Part shown: piece by piece, positions 34,418-45,977 of the stretch | Position numbering within the stretch: the stretch's first letter is position 1 | How the letters are laid out: every line of letters begins with the position of its first letter | Origin: Cryptomeria japonica | Lineage: Eukaryota; Streptophyta; Pinopsida; Cupressales; Cupressaceae | Assembly: GCF_030272615.1 (NCBI RefSeq) | Contig: NC_081411.1 | Coordinates: 42,397,140-42,461,139, forward strand | DNA: 64,000 nucleotides | Direction of reading: 5' to 3' | Translations under genes and position numbers: made by a program | Notes under the pieces: generated by a model | The model's input: only the letters and a program-made list of their open reading frames with translations | What the model was told of the DNA's origin: nothing | Databases searched by the model: none

Positions 34418-37226
34418 CACATTTTACATCATTCTCCCACTTATAGTATGCATTGAATAAGAGATCAAAATTAATCTCAATCATCAAGGGAAAAATCCCT
34501 ATACTCAACATGTATCATCCAAACATCATTATCTTCCATTAAGATCCCACAATAACTAAGGTACGACCACCATCTCAAACAATAACCCTCTTATCCTCCA
34601 TCATGTTAATATGTCAAACATAAGATCTAATTAAAAGGTAATGACACATTAAGTATTATGCAAAAACATAAAATGATCCTCATCAATATCCAAAAATAAA
34701 CACTAAATCTAGTGGTATTAAGTAGGATTGATTAGCTTCTAAGAATTCACCAAAATTTTAAATAATAGATTCAACTAAATATGACTTAAAAATGGTACAA
34801 TAATTATCACAAGCACACCTTAAAATAAAATTAAAATACCGCAAAATAACTCCCTTACCACTGGTCTCTATAGATCTCCCGAGATCTCCACAACATACAC
34901 GATATAGATTAAAGAGAATCCATAGTAATAATAAGAGCTCCAAACAAACCACAACTCCAATGTCATGTGATAATGAACCTCTAGGAATAAGCAATAGAAT
35001 AAAGAAATAAAAATTGCAAATGAAAAATGCATGCTTCTATCAACACCAATGTGCTAGATTTGTGATAAATAATATCATCCAAAAATCATAGGAAAGTCTC
35101 CTCAACATCCATTCAATGCTAAGGTCAAGCATATGAATATAACAATAAACTAGCATTTACGTAAGATTCTCAAACCAAGGGAAGATCAAACCAATGAACA
35201 AGCATTCCCTCAACAATGGAATATACTTAAACTCATTCCATGAACTCCTTAAAACTATCAAGTCATCATAAACCCATATGAGTAATGAGATATTTCACAT
35301 GAGTGTGTGAAGATGAATGATTCGGAGGAAATATTAGTGGGGTGATGGGAATTGGATGTTGGATGGGGTGCATGGGTATGTGCCTTTGTTATCTTGATTG
35401 AAAATTATAGTAGTGGGATGTTTATTATGCATGATATAGATATAGATGGATGGATAGAGGAATAAGGAGGATAATATAGAAGATGTAATTTTGGGATATA
35501 AGGGTCCAAAATGAATTTAGTAGGTGGAAGATATGTGATGTTGGATATTGGAATATAAGTTCCTAAGATGGACTTAGAGGATGGAGGGATAATAATAATA
35601 TTTTAAGGCTAGTATAATGGTGGAAGGGAGATGTAAAAAAATAGTTTAGAAGAGTGACCAAAAGGGATAACTATGGTTTTGGAAGAAGTTATCTTTGGTT
35701 TTTTAATATTTTACCATTTTATAGGGTAAAATTCCTTGTGAATGCAACCAAGGCCTTGTGATCATGAATTTTCTTTGATGTGTATGGGCTCTAAGATACC
35801 TTTCTCATGTAGGCCTAATCATTTTTCTTGATAGTGCATGTTCTTGAGTATTTAGTTTAAACTTGGATTCTTATTATGGTGGAAGAAAGACACAAGTCCA
35901 TTATTAGTTGGAGGAGTGTGGGTGATGGATATGAGTTGTTCTTTTGCTACAGGAGAACCAATCATTGATGAAGGTAAGAGGACCAAAAATATAATGTGAT
36001 GGTGCTAAGATGGGTTAAATAGAAGGTGATAAAGGATCATGAGAGGGATTAGATGGGATGGAAGGATCTTGATTTAAATAGAGAATATTTTTGTATGCTT
36101 TAGAAAAAAAATTACATTATTAGATTGGTGTAGATAGTGTGATGGGGGAGGAGTGTTTAGTATTTTTTTCAATAGAATGGATGGAGAGATGGGGGATTCA
36201 TGAGTTTTAGGATCAGATAATGCTAGGAGTAGGAGATGAGGATTTGAATCATATGAATTTGATGGTGTTATGAGTTGGAAGAGGAATGGTAGGTGTGGGA
36301 TGAAGGAGGGCCTCATCACTTATGACCTTACATGGTTGAGTAGGATGTTTGTTTTTGTAGGAAAGCTTATATATTTTTCAAAGTGAAAATCATAAATGGT
36401 TTGGGATTAGATGAAGGATTAGGATTAGATGAAGGATTTATAGTAGATGGAGCATTAAGGTATGATGGAAAGGAAGTTGGATTGAATTAAGAAGACTAGA
36501 TGACATATTAAATTAAGAATGACTAGATGACATGTTAAGGTTCGCAAGAATATTATGATTACATGGAAGATTGTGAATAGATTGAGGATTAGGACAAGAT
36601 GCAAGATTAGGAATAGCTAGAGTATTAGGATTATAGATTGGAATATGGATTGAGAGGTAAGGGGGTGGTGGAATTGGATTATGGGTTAACATGATGGTGT
36701 TATTATGCAAAGATGGAGGTTGGGATTGATATCTATGGAAATTAGAACCTATGCTTATGGATGAAAACTAAGATCTCAAATATAAATTACATAAAATTAT
36801 AACATGAATAGTTTTAGCTATAATCCCAATAAGAGGGCTAAACACTAGAATCTGTTATTTTGTTGCGATAGATTGAGATCATGAAATATGTGTAAGAGAT
36901 TTAAGATTAATGATGTCAAACTGAGTCTCTTTTAAAAAACAATAAATTATACATAGATTGACAGAAACATAAGCTAGATTGATAATAGAGATGAAGAGAG
37001 GAACTTCAATCTATTATCAATCTAAAGACTAGATGTATTTTTGAGCCCAAAATAATTATACATGAGTTTTGGGTACCCTAGTCTAGGCATTTTTATCCAT
37101 TCAAAGTTTTTACAACTTGTAGTAGTTTACTTTGTGCTTATGTACCACTTTTTCTATTCTATGTAAACCTAGACACACAAAAAATCGGGAAAAAGGGTTA
37201 TGTTGTATAGGGATATTGCCTAAGTC
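34418..37226. other. AT-rich stretch without recognised genes
   Basis: No supported coding region, RNA gene or LTR boundary is seen. From about 35280 to 36780 the plus strand is rich in G, A and T and almost free of C, giving Pro/Ser/Asn-rich but unconvincing minus frames. It may be remnant copia-type sequence on the minus strand, but no motif confirms that. Confidence 0.5.
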
Positions 37227-37231
37227 AAACC

Positions 37232-37310
37232 TATTGGCAATTGACTTTCATTGGATTCATATGTTGTCATTGATGTAAACAAGATTCTGTAGAAGGCATA
37301 TACCGATAGA
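37232..37310 (+). repeat. 5' LTR of A, first 79 bp
   Basis: It begins TATTGGCAATTG where the 3' LTR has TGTTGGCAATTG, so the terminal TG has mutated. It ends with ATAGA (37306-37310), the target site of B. Confidence 0.88.
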
Positions 37311-38471
37311 TGATGAATACTAAGAGGGGGGAGTGAATTAGTATGCCAAAGATCTTTGCACCAAAACACTTACACAGTCTAAAGATAAACTGGTAAAGCA
37401 GTCTGACAGTCAAACCGGTTACCACACATGCAAACCAAAATGCGAATAAAACATTCACTCACAAAAGCAATACAACCATAACACAAGATATTTGATGTGG
37501 AAACCCAATTGGGAAAAACCACGGTGAGATGGAACTCACAAGTCACTATCTGCATAATAGAAACCAGACCGGTTAAGGCCTTACAATGTTCTTCACCAGA
37601 ACAGATCCTGTTAGGAATCTTTATCTCTGTTAGGAGATAAGTCCGATTAAAGACTACCTTGTTAGAGGATTTTAGATTCACATGCGTGAACCACCTTGTT
37701 AGAGTATTTTACGAAGGCTTTGAGGCCTACCCGGTTAAGGGCTACAAACTTGTCAAAGATGTGAGTAATCAACAAGTGATTGATCTATCTAATAGCACAA
37801 ACTGCTTGGTTAGATCCAGTATTGCTCACAGCTAATGCATTCCAGCATTAATTCAATCTTCTCTATCTCTCTCCTAGTTACAACTTGATCTTCTCAGATA
37901 AGATCATTCTCAACTTTCACCTTAAACCCTAGTTCAACATAAACCCTTTTCGCAACTTCTTCAACAACACAAAAACCCTAGACATTATGTCCTTTTAAAG
38001 GAATCTGATTTCATGTTAGTCCAATAGGATTACATTACAATTTCCTAGGTTCAATGAATCTAGACATACTCAGTAACATGACACAAGAATCACCATCAAT
38101 GTGTCAGCACTGTCAAACAATCAGTGGATTGGTAACTCATCACAAAATGTCGGTTGGTAACTCATCACAGAGTATTACCGGTTCATACAAAATACCGGTT
38201 GCTGGTTTGACAAAAATGAAGACCGGTAAGAATGTGTTGTGCCGCTTTTCTCCCTTGTACCACTTGTGATCTGTGAACCGCTTGGGGTCGACATGCCGCT
38301 TCAGACCGGGAAACACATTCTGCAAAATCACCACTAGTCTAGAGACTAGTATACAACATACCGGTTGGAACAAATATCGGTTGAGCATAAACTCATACAT
38401 ATAAAGGGGGTCTCAATACAAGTGTGTGTCCATCAATGAAAATCACAGCATAAACCACAAAAATGCCAACA
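37311..38471 (-). repeat. 3' LTR of B
   Basis: This 1,161-bp repeat of 43894-45067 differs by a few percent. Its junction with the interior is followed by ATCTCCCCCTTTGGC, the reverse complement of the PPT (38472-38486). Confidence 0.92.
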
Positions 38472-38729
38472 ATCTCCCCCTTTGGCATTGATGGCAACAC
38501 TTAGGAAAATAAAATTTTGACATCTAAGTGTTTTACAACAGAAAAACTTGCCATTAACAAAATTACTCCCCCTAAGCATATACACTATCCCTTAATCAAC
38601 AGAGTGTGTAGCAATTTTGCATTCAAAGCATAATTATCAGAGCATATAGCATATATCATAGCATATATCAAAATTTCAAAACAGATACTTCTCCCTCTAA
38701 TATACTTCTCCTCTGATATATCAAAAATT
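38472..38729 (-). other. PPT and 3' untranslated part of B
   Basis: On the minus strand GCCAAAGGGGGAGAT abuts the LTR. A second G-rich tract lies near 38570 and another near 38766, so the region has several PPT-like tracts, as in A and G. Confidence 0.7.
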
Positions 38730-41700
38730 TCAAAATTTTAAAACCAAAAACCAGATATACTTCTTCCCCTTTGCCAACAATGACAAAGTATCATTGAAAA
38801 ACCTGTTTCCATATATATATAAAATAGTGTATGACAATAATGAATAATACTTGTCAAAAACCGCTTTATAGTCCTGCAAAAATTGTTTCATGGAAAGAGA
38901 CCAGGACTCAAGTAGGGAGGTCACCACTTGCTTCTCTATCTGCATTTGTGATACCTGTTCCTCCATGGCATCTATTGTGCTCAGTTCATGTGTGACTATC
39001 AGGGCATCCAGGTTCAGATAACATTTCTGGAGAATTTGCAGTCATGGAAGTAATACTAGTTGAAGCTCCTGCAAATCCCTAGACCTTGTGCTGATCTCTT
39101 GCTCTATCTTGGCTGACTAGATTTGGAACCGGTGAATGGTTTGCCCATATGCTGCAAAGGAGTCATAAGGAGTCTTGAATGTGCTCAAGTAGGACTATAA
39201 GTCCATTTGAAGCTGTTGCTTCTTGGCTAGCACATCATCACAGAATAGATGAGGTTGACAAATTTTGCTGAGTAGCAAGTTTCCCTCATCCAAAGCACTC
39301 CTTATGTCCTTTTGATCCTTTAGCAGTTCAGTCCTAAGCTCATTTAATTTCTTCATAAGAGCAATATTAAGAGCCTTTTGATGCTCTTTCTTTACATTGG
39401 CCTTTGCTGCTTCTTCTAGACTCTGCACTTGATCATCCACTACTGTACACAGAAGTTTGAGTTGTGCTAGTGATGAATCAGTGTCAGGAAGATTAGTACC
39501 AAGGATTAAACCAGTAAGAGTGTCTGCAGCTGCCTGAATGATGTCCTATTCCTTTTTTCGGTGAATGATCTCAAGGTGCTCTTGAGAAATCTTGATGCTC
39601 TGCATAAGCTCCAACTCACTTGTAGATTGGAGATCGATAGGGCTAGAGAGATCAACCGGTGAGGGTTGACTTCTGGTTGCCTTCAGAGTCTCCATCTGAG
39701 AGCTTTTTGCCACTTCTCATTCCTTGGCTTCTTCAACTTTCTTCTTTTCCACTTCTCTTCTCTTCTCTTCTTCCTTGTCTTCCTCTGCCTTTTTCTTCTC
39801 CTCTGCTCTCCTCTTTTGTTCTTCCTTTTCTTCTTCTTCCCTCTTCTTCTTCTCTTCTTCTTCCTTTTTCTTCTTCTCTTCCTCTTCCTTCTTCCTCTTT
39901 TCTTCTTCTTCCTTCTTCTTCTTTTCTTCCTTGTCCTCTTCTTCTTTCTTCTTCCTCTCTTCATCTTTTCTTTTCTCCTCTTCCTCTTTTCTCTTCTCTT
40001 CCTCTTTTTTCTATTTCTCATCTTCATCCCTCTTTTTCTTCTCTTCCTGTTCTTTTATCGCTTGCTGTGTGTCCGCAGCTTGTTCACCACCCTGATCATC
40101 CTGCTTCCTCTGTTCAGTACCCTAAGAAGGTATGTCCTGAGTGACATCTTCTATATCCAGGGCATCGACATCTATGGTGTCAATTGGTTCCTCCACCAGG
40201 TTTCCTTCCTCATCAAAAACCTCATCCGGTTTGGAAATAACCAGTTCCTTTTTCGCTTGGAGGTTGGCCATTCGAGCTTTGTAAGAGCTGATAGCATGGG
40301 CCATGTGTTGATGTGTATCCTTTTCTACATCATCAACTCTCCCCTCCAACAACCAGAGTCTTCTTCTTCTTGTGAAGAAGAGACCTTTATTTTGATCCAA
40401 TACATCAAATAATTCTGAATTTGAGAGTTCGGGGAAGTACTGTTTAAAAACTTTCTCCCTAATCTCCTATTCCTTTTCAATGGCAATGCACCATTTGTTA
40501 TCCAATGCTTTAAACAAAGAATCCGGTGTCTGAGATTTAATCTCTGATGGTGATCGGTCATTTTTACATAAATAAAGAATGATTTCCTACAGTACTTCAT
40601 CTTTTTCCTCAGTATTGAGTTCATCATAATAATTAATTAAATCATGAAGTATCTTTCTCCTAATATTCTTTACTATTCTTTGACAATGTGTCAAAGGTTT
40701 GTAAGAGGAGATATTTATATTTACTGGTGCGGATGCTGGCGGTTCATTCTTCTTCATCTTCTTGGTCTGTCTAGCCTTCTTTGGCTATTCATCAGACTCG
40801 GTTTCTTCGGAGTCCGGTTCATTTACCTTAGTCTTCCTCTTTCTTTCGAAGACTTTTGCCGATTTTACCTCCAGTTTATTCTTTGCCGGTGACCGCTTGG
40901 TCACTCTTGGAGTCGCAGTGGTAGCCGGTGTCGATGCTGCAGGCATTGCCTTAGCTTTCTTGGCTGCTGGTTCTTTTCCCTTCTTCACCGCTGGTTCTTC
41001 AACTGGTGCGATCCTCTCCAAGTAGGTTCTGGTTCTCTTCGCCTTTGGATCAAGAGGCAAGGCAATAAGGGTTGAAGCATACCCTTCCAACATGTCAAAC
41101 ATGACCTCATAGCCCATAGGCTTCACTTCCTCTATTCTGGGATCAACAACCTCCATTAGACATTTGTCCACCTGAATAGTGAAACAGATGTCATCTTCAT
41201 ATTTCTTCACTATGTCTCCTGAGATTCTTACCCTCTGACTCATCTTTCTTCTGAACTCATCAAAGTATTTGTTCAGTACCTCAGGGTAGCCAGTTCCAAT
41301 GGCTTGCACACTTTCCTTTATCTGCTTGGTTACCAGTTGGTCAGGAGACCACTGGACATCTCCTACACCTGGAAAGTAGCCTTGGAAATAGAAAAACAAC
41401 CCTATCAGTAGTTGTCCAAACTTAAATTTCAGTGAATTGTCCTTTTTGATTGCCTTAAGGTTTGACAGGAGTTGCCTCTGCATGCTGGTGCATAAGTCAA
41501 ATGATTTATCCTCTATAATCATTCGGTAAGTGGCATTTACCACTGCAGTAGATACAAAATTAATCCTGCTGGCTGAGAATGTTCTGTAGCCTATCACCAT
41601 GCAGGCGTATTTCACCAGTTCATCCTTGATAGAATTAACTGTCATACCTCGTGAATCACTTGTCGAACTAGTGAGCTTGGTCATTTCCATTTTGCTTACC

Positions 41701-42062
41701 ATTCTTAGGGTTGGCACTTCCCCTGTGTTGCAGAAACCAGTGACTGCATGAATTGCCTTAGGTGTGATATCATGCGTTCTCTCCAAGTACATCTTGTCAT
41801 CATGGACTCTGCTCAAGATGATCCTGATGTGATCCTCTGTGAAGTCGTCAAGGAAATATACAACGTTGTGGAGTTTCTTCTTCTTTAAGATACTGAACTC
41901 CGGTTTGATCCTTTTGTCCTTTCCACAAAATAGACCTAATTGAGTATGAATGGCTAAGGACCCTAGGTTTTCTATCTTGCAATCAATATAATCTGAAATT
42001 CCCTCTTCGACTATGACTGCAGCTGGAACTTGTGACAAAGCATTATACTTGGGCTTCCTCTA
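38730..42062 (-). pseudogene. ORF2 of element B, unknown function, one frame with eleven in-frame stops
   Basis: A single minus-strand frame runs from above 42062 to 38730 without a frameshift. It is interrupted by nine TAG (42060, 40785, 40587, 40467, 40122, 40011, 39546, 39195, 39117) and two TGA (39717, 39042) codons. The open stretch 40788-42038 shows the family landmarks RVHDD, DSRGM, DLC, KFG, FFYF, VVDPR and MGYE. A basic Lys/Pro tail follows. A second conserved block at about 40380-40640 (LYLCKNDR, LDNKW, YFPELS) is also found in G. About 39690-40070 codes for a Lys/Glu helix, and later parts look helical. The original start is unclear and probably mutated near 42110. I cannot assign a function. 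Confidence 0.78.
39690..40070 (-). repeat. Lys/Glu-rich low-complexity segment in ORF2 of B
   Basis: The ORF2 frame reads as runs of EEKKKKEEEE type for about 125 codons, a pattern of highly charged single helices or coiled coils. It is poorly matched in A and C, so it may have expanded by slippage of CTTCTTCCT-type repeats. Leu/Phe/Ser-rich plus frames here are shadows. Confidence 0.75.
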
Positions 42063-42565
42063 AATGAAACTTTCTGACTCAATGGATGTGCTTGAACTGG
42101 TATGAGATGTGGAAGCTATTGAAGAGTTATTTCAAGAAAATGAAAAATACCTTTCTAACACAAAATTAGGGCTTCTTGAGTCTGCTTTACTTCGCTCTCC
42201 GTCGAATGCCAAATCACCGCTTTGTGTTCTCCACTACCACTTGCAAACTAGATTTGAATCTCTTTCAAGGTTATCCAATTTCTTGAAATCTAAGCTCAAA
42301 TCACCTTCTTCTTCGCTCTGCACTTGAAAACTTTTCTTCACTCAAAAATAGATAGTGAGAAAAGATTTGAAACTTGCATTTATACATGTCTCTCACCTAC
42401 CATCATTAATGCTCCTCTATTAGGGCGTAAACCCTAATTTGCTTTTTTTACCATTTTCAATCTTCTGCCAAGCGATAGGTATCGCATACCGGTTAAGGTC
42501 TTTTACCGGTATCAACTGCGGGTTTGAAAGCATTTCACCGTTTGCTCCCCCTAAGCCTTTGAGGC
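42063..42565. other. Spacer between ORF2 and gag-like gene of B
   Basis: About 0.5 kb without a supported gene. It corresponds in position to the spacers of A and C. The short plus frame at 42109-42327 has no family support. Confidence 0.55.
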
Positions 42566-43843
42566 TTAGTTTGCCAGTTCCGATATTTCCACACTAGGTG
42601 CACAAACCGGTTCCTCCTCCGATAGTATTGGTTTCTTCCTCCATGTTTTCTTCATGTCTCCTTGAACTTTTTCAACATCTATTTCTCCTTCCTGAGTGAC
42701 CGGTATATCATCAGATATACTTTTTCTGCTTCTGTAGAATCTTGCAATGTGACCCGGTTTGTTGCAGTGATAGCAAACAAGTCCAGGTGCTCTCCAAGGT
42801 CCATTGTACATGTTTTCATTCTTCCTTCTACATGTTGCAGCAGTGTGACCATGACCATGGCAAATCATACAACTTTCTCTCCATTCGGTTGTCGCTTGAT
42901 GACCACTACTTCTTGACTGATGATTGAAGACATTAAACTGGTTGTGTTTCCGGTTCATAAAAGATTCAGGACCAGTTCCTTGGGTCCTCTGAGGATATCT
43001 TCTAGTGTTATCCATTACAGACCTGCATTCAAATGCTCTATGCCCAAACTTGTTGCATGCATAACAATGACCATTGAACTTATTGGATCTAGGTACATTG
43101 TTGATAAAATAAGGAAAATTATTGTAGGCTTTGCTCCTACATACATTGGCAGTGTGTCCTTCTTTAAGACAGTTAAAGCAAACAGGTTTGAATTTTTGCT
43201 TACCTTTTCCTTTGAGTGCCGGTTGCTTCTTTGATGCTTCAGCATTTGTTCCTAAGGATTCTCCTTTCTCATGTCCAGAAAAACCAAGACCATTGGTATT
43301 CTTTTCCAGTCTAGATGACTCAAGCTTTTGCTCTAGCCTGACTGTACTTTTGCCAAACTTAGCAAGTATTTCCTTTGACTCAAAGAGTTCTTTGGAAATA
43401 GCAGTGTTTGTCTCCATAAGACTTGCATTTTCAGAGATGGCAATGTTCAGTTCTCCTTGCATGTCTTCTTTTTCCATTCTACTCTCATGAAGGCAAGTAG
43501 TTAGTGCACTAATCTCATGTTTCAACTTGGAGATCTCATGATCTCTGTCTTTTACCAGATCTTCAGCTTTTCTCTGGTTTTCAAGCTCTTGACTAAATCG
43601 AATAGTCAGTCCTTCCAACTCCTTTCTTAGATTGGAGTTTGAATCATTCAGCTTATTCACTTCAGCAATCATAGCTTCCATGTTAGCTTCATCTTCAGAA
43701 CTACTTTCAGATAGTTCCATCAGCCTCTCTGCATGTTCTCTTCTTTTTGCTTGAGATGCCTTGTATTTGACCATAAGATCATCATAGGCTTGCTCAGACT
43801 CAGTGAGCCGTTGAGTAAGTTCCCTCAAGGTGTATTCCCCCAT
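42566..43843 (-). CDS. gag: Gag-like coiled-coil protein with four zinc knuckles, element B
   Basis: The ATG at 43841-43843 is chosen because it lies 36 bp after the PBS; the frame open upstream reads through the PBS and LTR. The intact product has 425 residues. Residues 1 to about 200 form a Glu/Lys/Leu-rich coiled coil. Four knuckles follow: CFNCLKEGHTANVC, CYACNKFGHRAFEC, CMICHGHGHTAATC and CYHCNKPGHIARFY, the last with its final Cys replaced by Tyr. A short acidic tail ends at TAA 42566-42568. It is the only gag-like frame in the window without a premature stop, in contrast to ORF2 beside it. Nucleic-acid binding and particle formation are inferred from family features; no capsid domain is visible. 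Confidence 0.85.
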   Translation of the reverse strand: MGEYTLRELTQRLTESEQAYDDLMVKYKASQAKRREHAERLMELSESSSEDEANMEAMIAEVNKLNDSNSNLRKELEGLTIRFSQELENQRKAEDLVKDRDHEISKLKHEISALTTCLHESRMEKEDMQGELNIAISENASLMETNTAISKELFESKEILAKFGKSTVRLEQKLESSRLEKNTNGLGFSGHEKGESLGTNAEASKKQPALKGKGKQKFKPVCFNCLKEGHTANVCRSKAYNNFPYFINNVPRSNKFNGHCYACNKFGHRAFECRSVMDNTRRYPQRTQGTGPESFMNRKHNQFNVFNHQSRSSGHQATTEWRESCMICHGHGHTAATCRRKNENMYNGPWRAPGLVCYHCNKPGHIARFYRSRKSISDDIPVTQEGEIDVEKVQGDMKKTWRKKPILSEEEPVCAPSVEISELAN

Positions 43844-43878
43844 ATCTCTTTCCAAGTGGTTAAACTTATAGAAAGATT

Positions 43879-43893
43879 GGCTCTGATACCAAT
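43879..43893 (-). other. Initiator tRNA-Met primer-binding site of B
   Basis: GGCTCTGATACCAAT on the plus strand is the reverse complement of the PBS and abuts the LTR at 43894. Confidence 0.93.
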
Positions 43894-45067
43894 TGATGAA
43901 TACTAAGAGGGGGGGTGAATTAGTATGCCAAAGATCTTTGCACCAAAACACTTTCACAGTCTAAAGATAAACCGGTAAAGTAGTCTGACAGTCAAACTGG
44001 TTACCACACATGCAAACCAAAATGCGAATAAAACATTCACCCACAAAAGCAATACAACCATAACACAAGATATTTGATATGGAAACCCAACTGGGAAAAA
44101 CCACGGTGAGATGGAACTCACAAGTCACTATCTGCAGAATAGAAACCAGACCGGTTAAGGTCAGACTGGTTAAGGCCTTACAATGTTCTTCACCAGAACA
44201 GATCCTGTTAGGAATCTCAATCTCTGTTAGGAGATAAGTCCGATTAAAGACTACCATGTTAGAGGATTTTAGATTCACATCCGTGAACCACCTTGTTAGA
44301 GGATTTTACAAAGGCTTTGAGGCCTACCCGGTTAAGGGCTACAAACTTGTCAAAGATGTGAGTACTCAACAAGTGATTGATCTATCTAATAGCACAAACT
44401 GCTTGGTTAGATCTAGTATTGCTCACAGCTAATGCATTCCAGCATTACTTTAGTCTTCTCTATCTCTCTCCCAGTTACAACTCGATCTTCTCAGATAAGA
44501 TCATTCTCAACTTTCACCTTAAACCTTAGTTCAACATAAACCCTTTTCGCAACTTCTTGAGCAACACAAAAACCCTAGACATGATTTCCTTTTAAAGGAT
44601 CTGATTTCATGTCGGTCCAATAGGATTACATTACAATTTCCTAGGTTCAATGAATCTAGACATACTCAATAACATGACACAAGAATCACCGTCAATGTGT
44701 TGGCACCGTCAAACAATCGGTGGATTGGTAACTCATCACAAAATGTCGGTTGGTAACTCATCACAGAGTATTACCGGTTCATACAAAATACCAGTTGCCG
44801 GTTTGACAAAAATGAAGACTGGTAAGAATGTGTTGTGCCGCTTTGCTCCCTAGTACTGCTTGTGATCTGCGAACCGCTTGGGGTCGACATGCCACTTCAG
44901 ACCGGGAAACACATTCTGTAAAATCACCAATAGTCTATAGACTAGTATACAACATACCGGTTGGAACAAATACTGGTTGAGCATAAACTCATACATATAA
45001 AGGGGATCTCAATACAAGTGTGTGTCCATCAATGACAATCATAGCATAAACCACAAAATTGCCAACA
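43894..45067 (-). repeat. 5' LTR of B
   Basis: This 1,174-bp partner of 37311-38471 carries a short extra GGTTAAGG-type duplication near 44153-44178, which explains the longer length. Confidence 0.92.
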
Positions 45068-45903
45068 ATAGATACTGGCATTAGAGGCATACACCGACAT
45101 ATACTGATATTGGAGTAATCAAGGTCATCACCGACACCGACACTGACATTAAACACTTCAGTGAAGCCGACATCAGTCTAGGATCCAAAATTTTTTATTT
45201 GTAAATTAATTTTGTAATTATTGTATAGAGCCGACATTAAATATATTTTGTAACATGTTGTAAGCTGACGTAAGGCATATTATTTGTAAAGGGTATATAA
45301 ATCAGTTTATTAGGTCATTTTGATAGAGGCCAAGTGAATAACAATGTGGAGAAGATAGGTGATGCAAAGCATATGCATGTAGATCATTTGTATGCCAAAG
45401 TAATAACATGCAATGATCAGTAGATGATTTGTAAATCATTCTTATATAAAAGGGGATACTGGTAAAAGGGTTCAGGGTTTATGAATCGGTATAGAACAAA
45501 GCTATAATCGAAACTCTTTTTGGCATTACAGATGCATTTTGTGAGTTCATCTTTATTGTTTTATCTCACCAGAAGCCTGTAGTTAGTGAGACTCTTTTGT
45601 GTTGAGCAGTGTGCTCTAGGCAGTGTGCCTTCCTGCATGTGTAGGCCCCCATACTATGTAATATCTTTCATATGGCCAATGAATTGATATTGTGGGTCAC
45701 AAATCCCACCGTGGTTTTTCCACTTTGAGGTTTTCCACGTATAAAATTCTGTGTGTTATGGTGTTCATTCATGTGGGTGGTTTATTTACTTCATGTTATA
45801 TGTTTCTTCATTTATCGGTTTATATGTGTATGTAGTAATAAGGTAAAATCTTATATTAACCCTCCCCCCCTCTCAGTGTTCTTGGATTCCTTTTATTCCA
45901 ACA
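45068..45903 (+). repeat. 5' LTR of A, remaining part
   Basis: It starts with the second ATAGA copy and continues to TTCCAACA. It matches 51070-51915. A TATA-like TATATAA lies at 45294-45300, with its equivalent at 51292-51298. Confidence 0.9.
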
Positions 45904-45905
45904 AT

Positions 45906-45917
45906 TGGTATCAGAGC
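45906..45917 (+). other. Initiator tRNA-Met primer-binding site of A
   Basis: TGGTATCAGAGC begins two bases after the LTR end at 45903. Confidence 0.95.
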
Positions 45918-45977
45918 CTGGTGCCTTGGAGGAAGTTTAACAACTTGAGGAAGATCCTGAAACCGGAATCATTAAAC

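Larger units (their letters stand above)
37311..45067 (-). mobile_element. Element B: non-autonomous LTR retrotransposon nested in the 5' LTR of A
   Basis: The 7,757-bp element has TGATGAATAC...GCCAACA ends and is flanked by ATAGA at 37306-37310 and 45068-45072. Its LTRs are 37311-38471 (3') and 43894-45067 (5'). On the minus strand come an initiator-Met PBS (43879-43893), an intact gag-like frame, ORF2 and a PPT beside 38471. No pol domain is present. The family layout is the same as A and C. Confidence 0.92.

Noticed and set aside
34426-34443. AAGTGGGAGAA as the PPT of C
   Set aside because: C reads on the minus strand with its 5' LTR here, so its PPT should be off the left edge. The tract may belong to older flanking copia-like DNA.
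39659-40412. Leu/Phe-rich plus-strand frames that look like membrane proteins
   Set aside because: They are the complement of the Lys/Glu-rich ORF2 segment of B.
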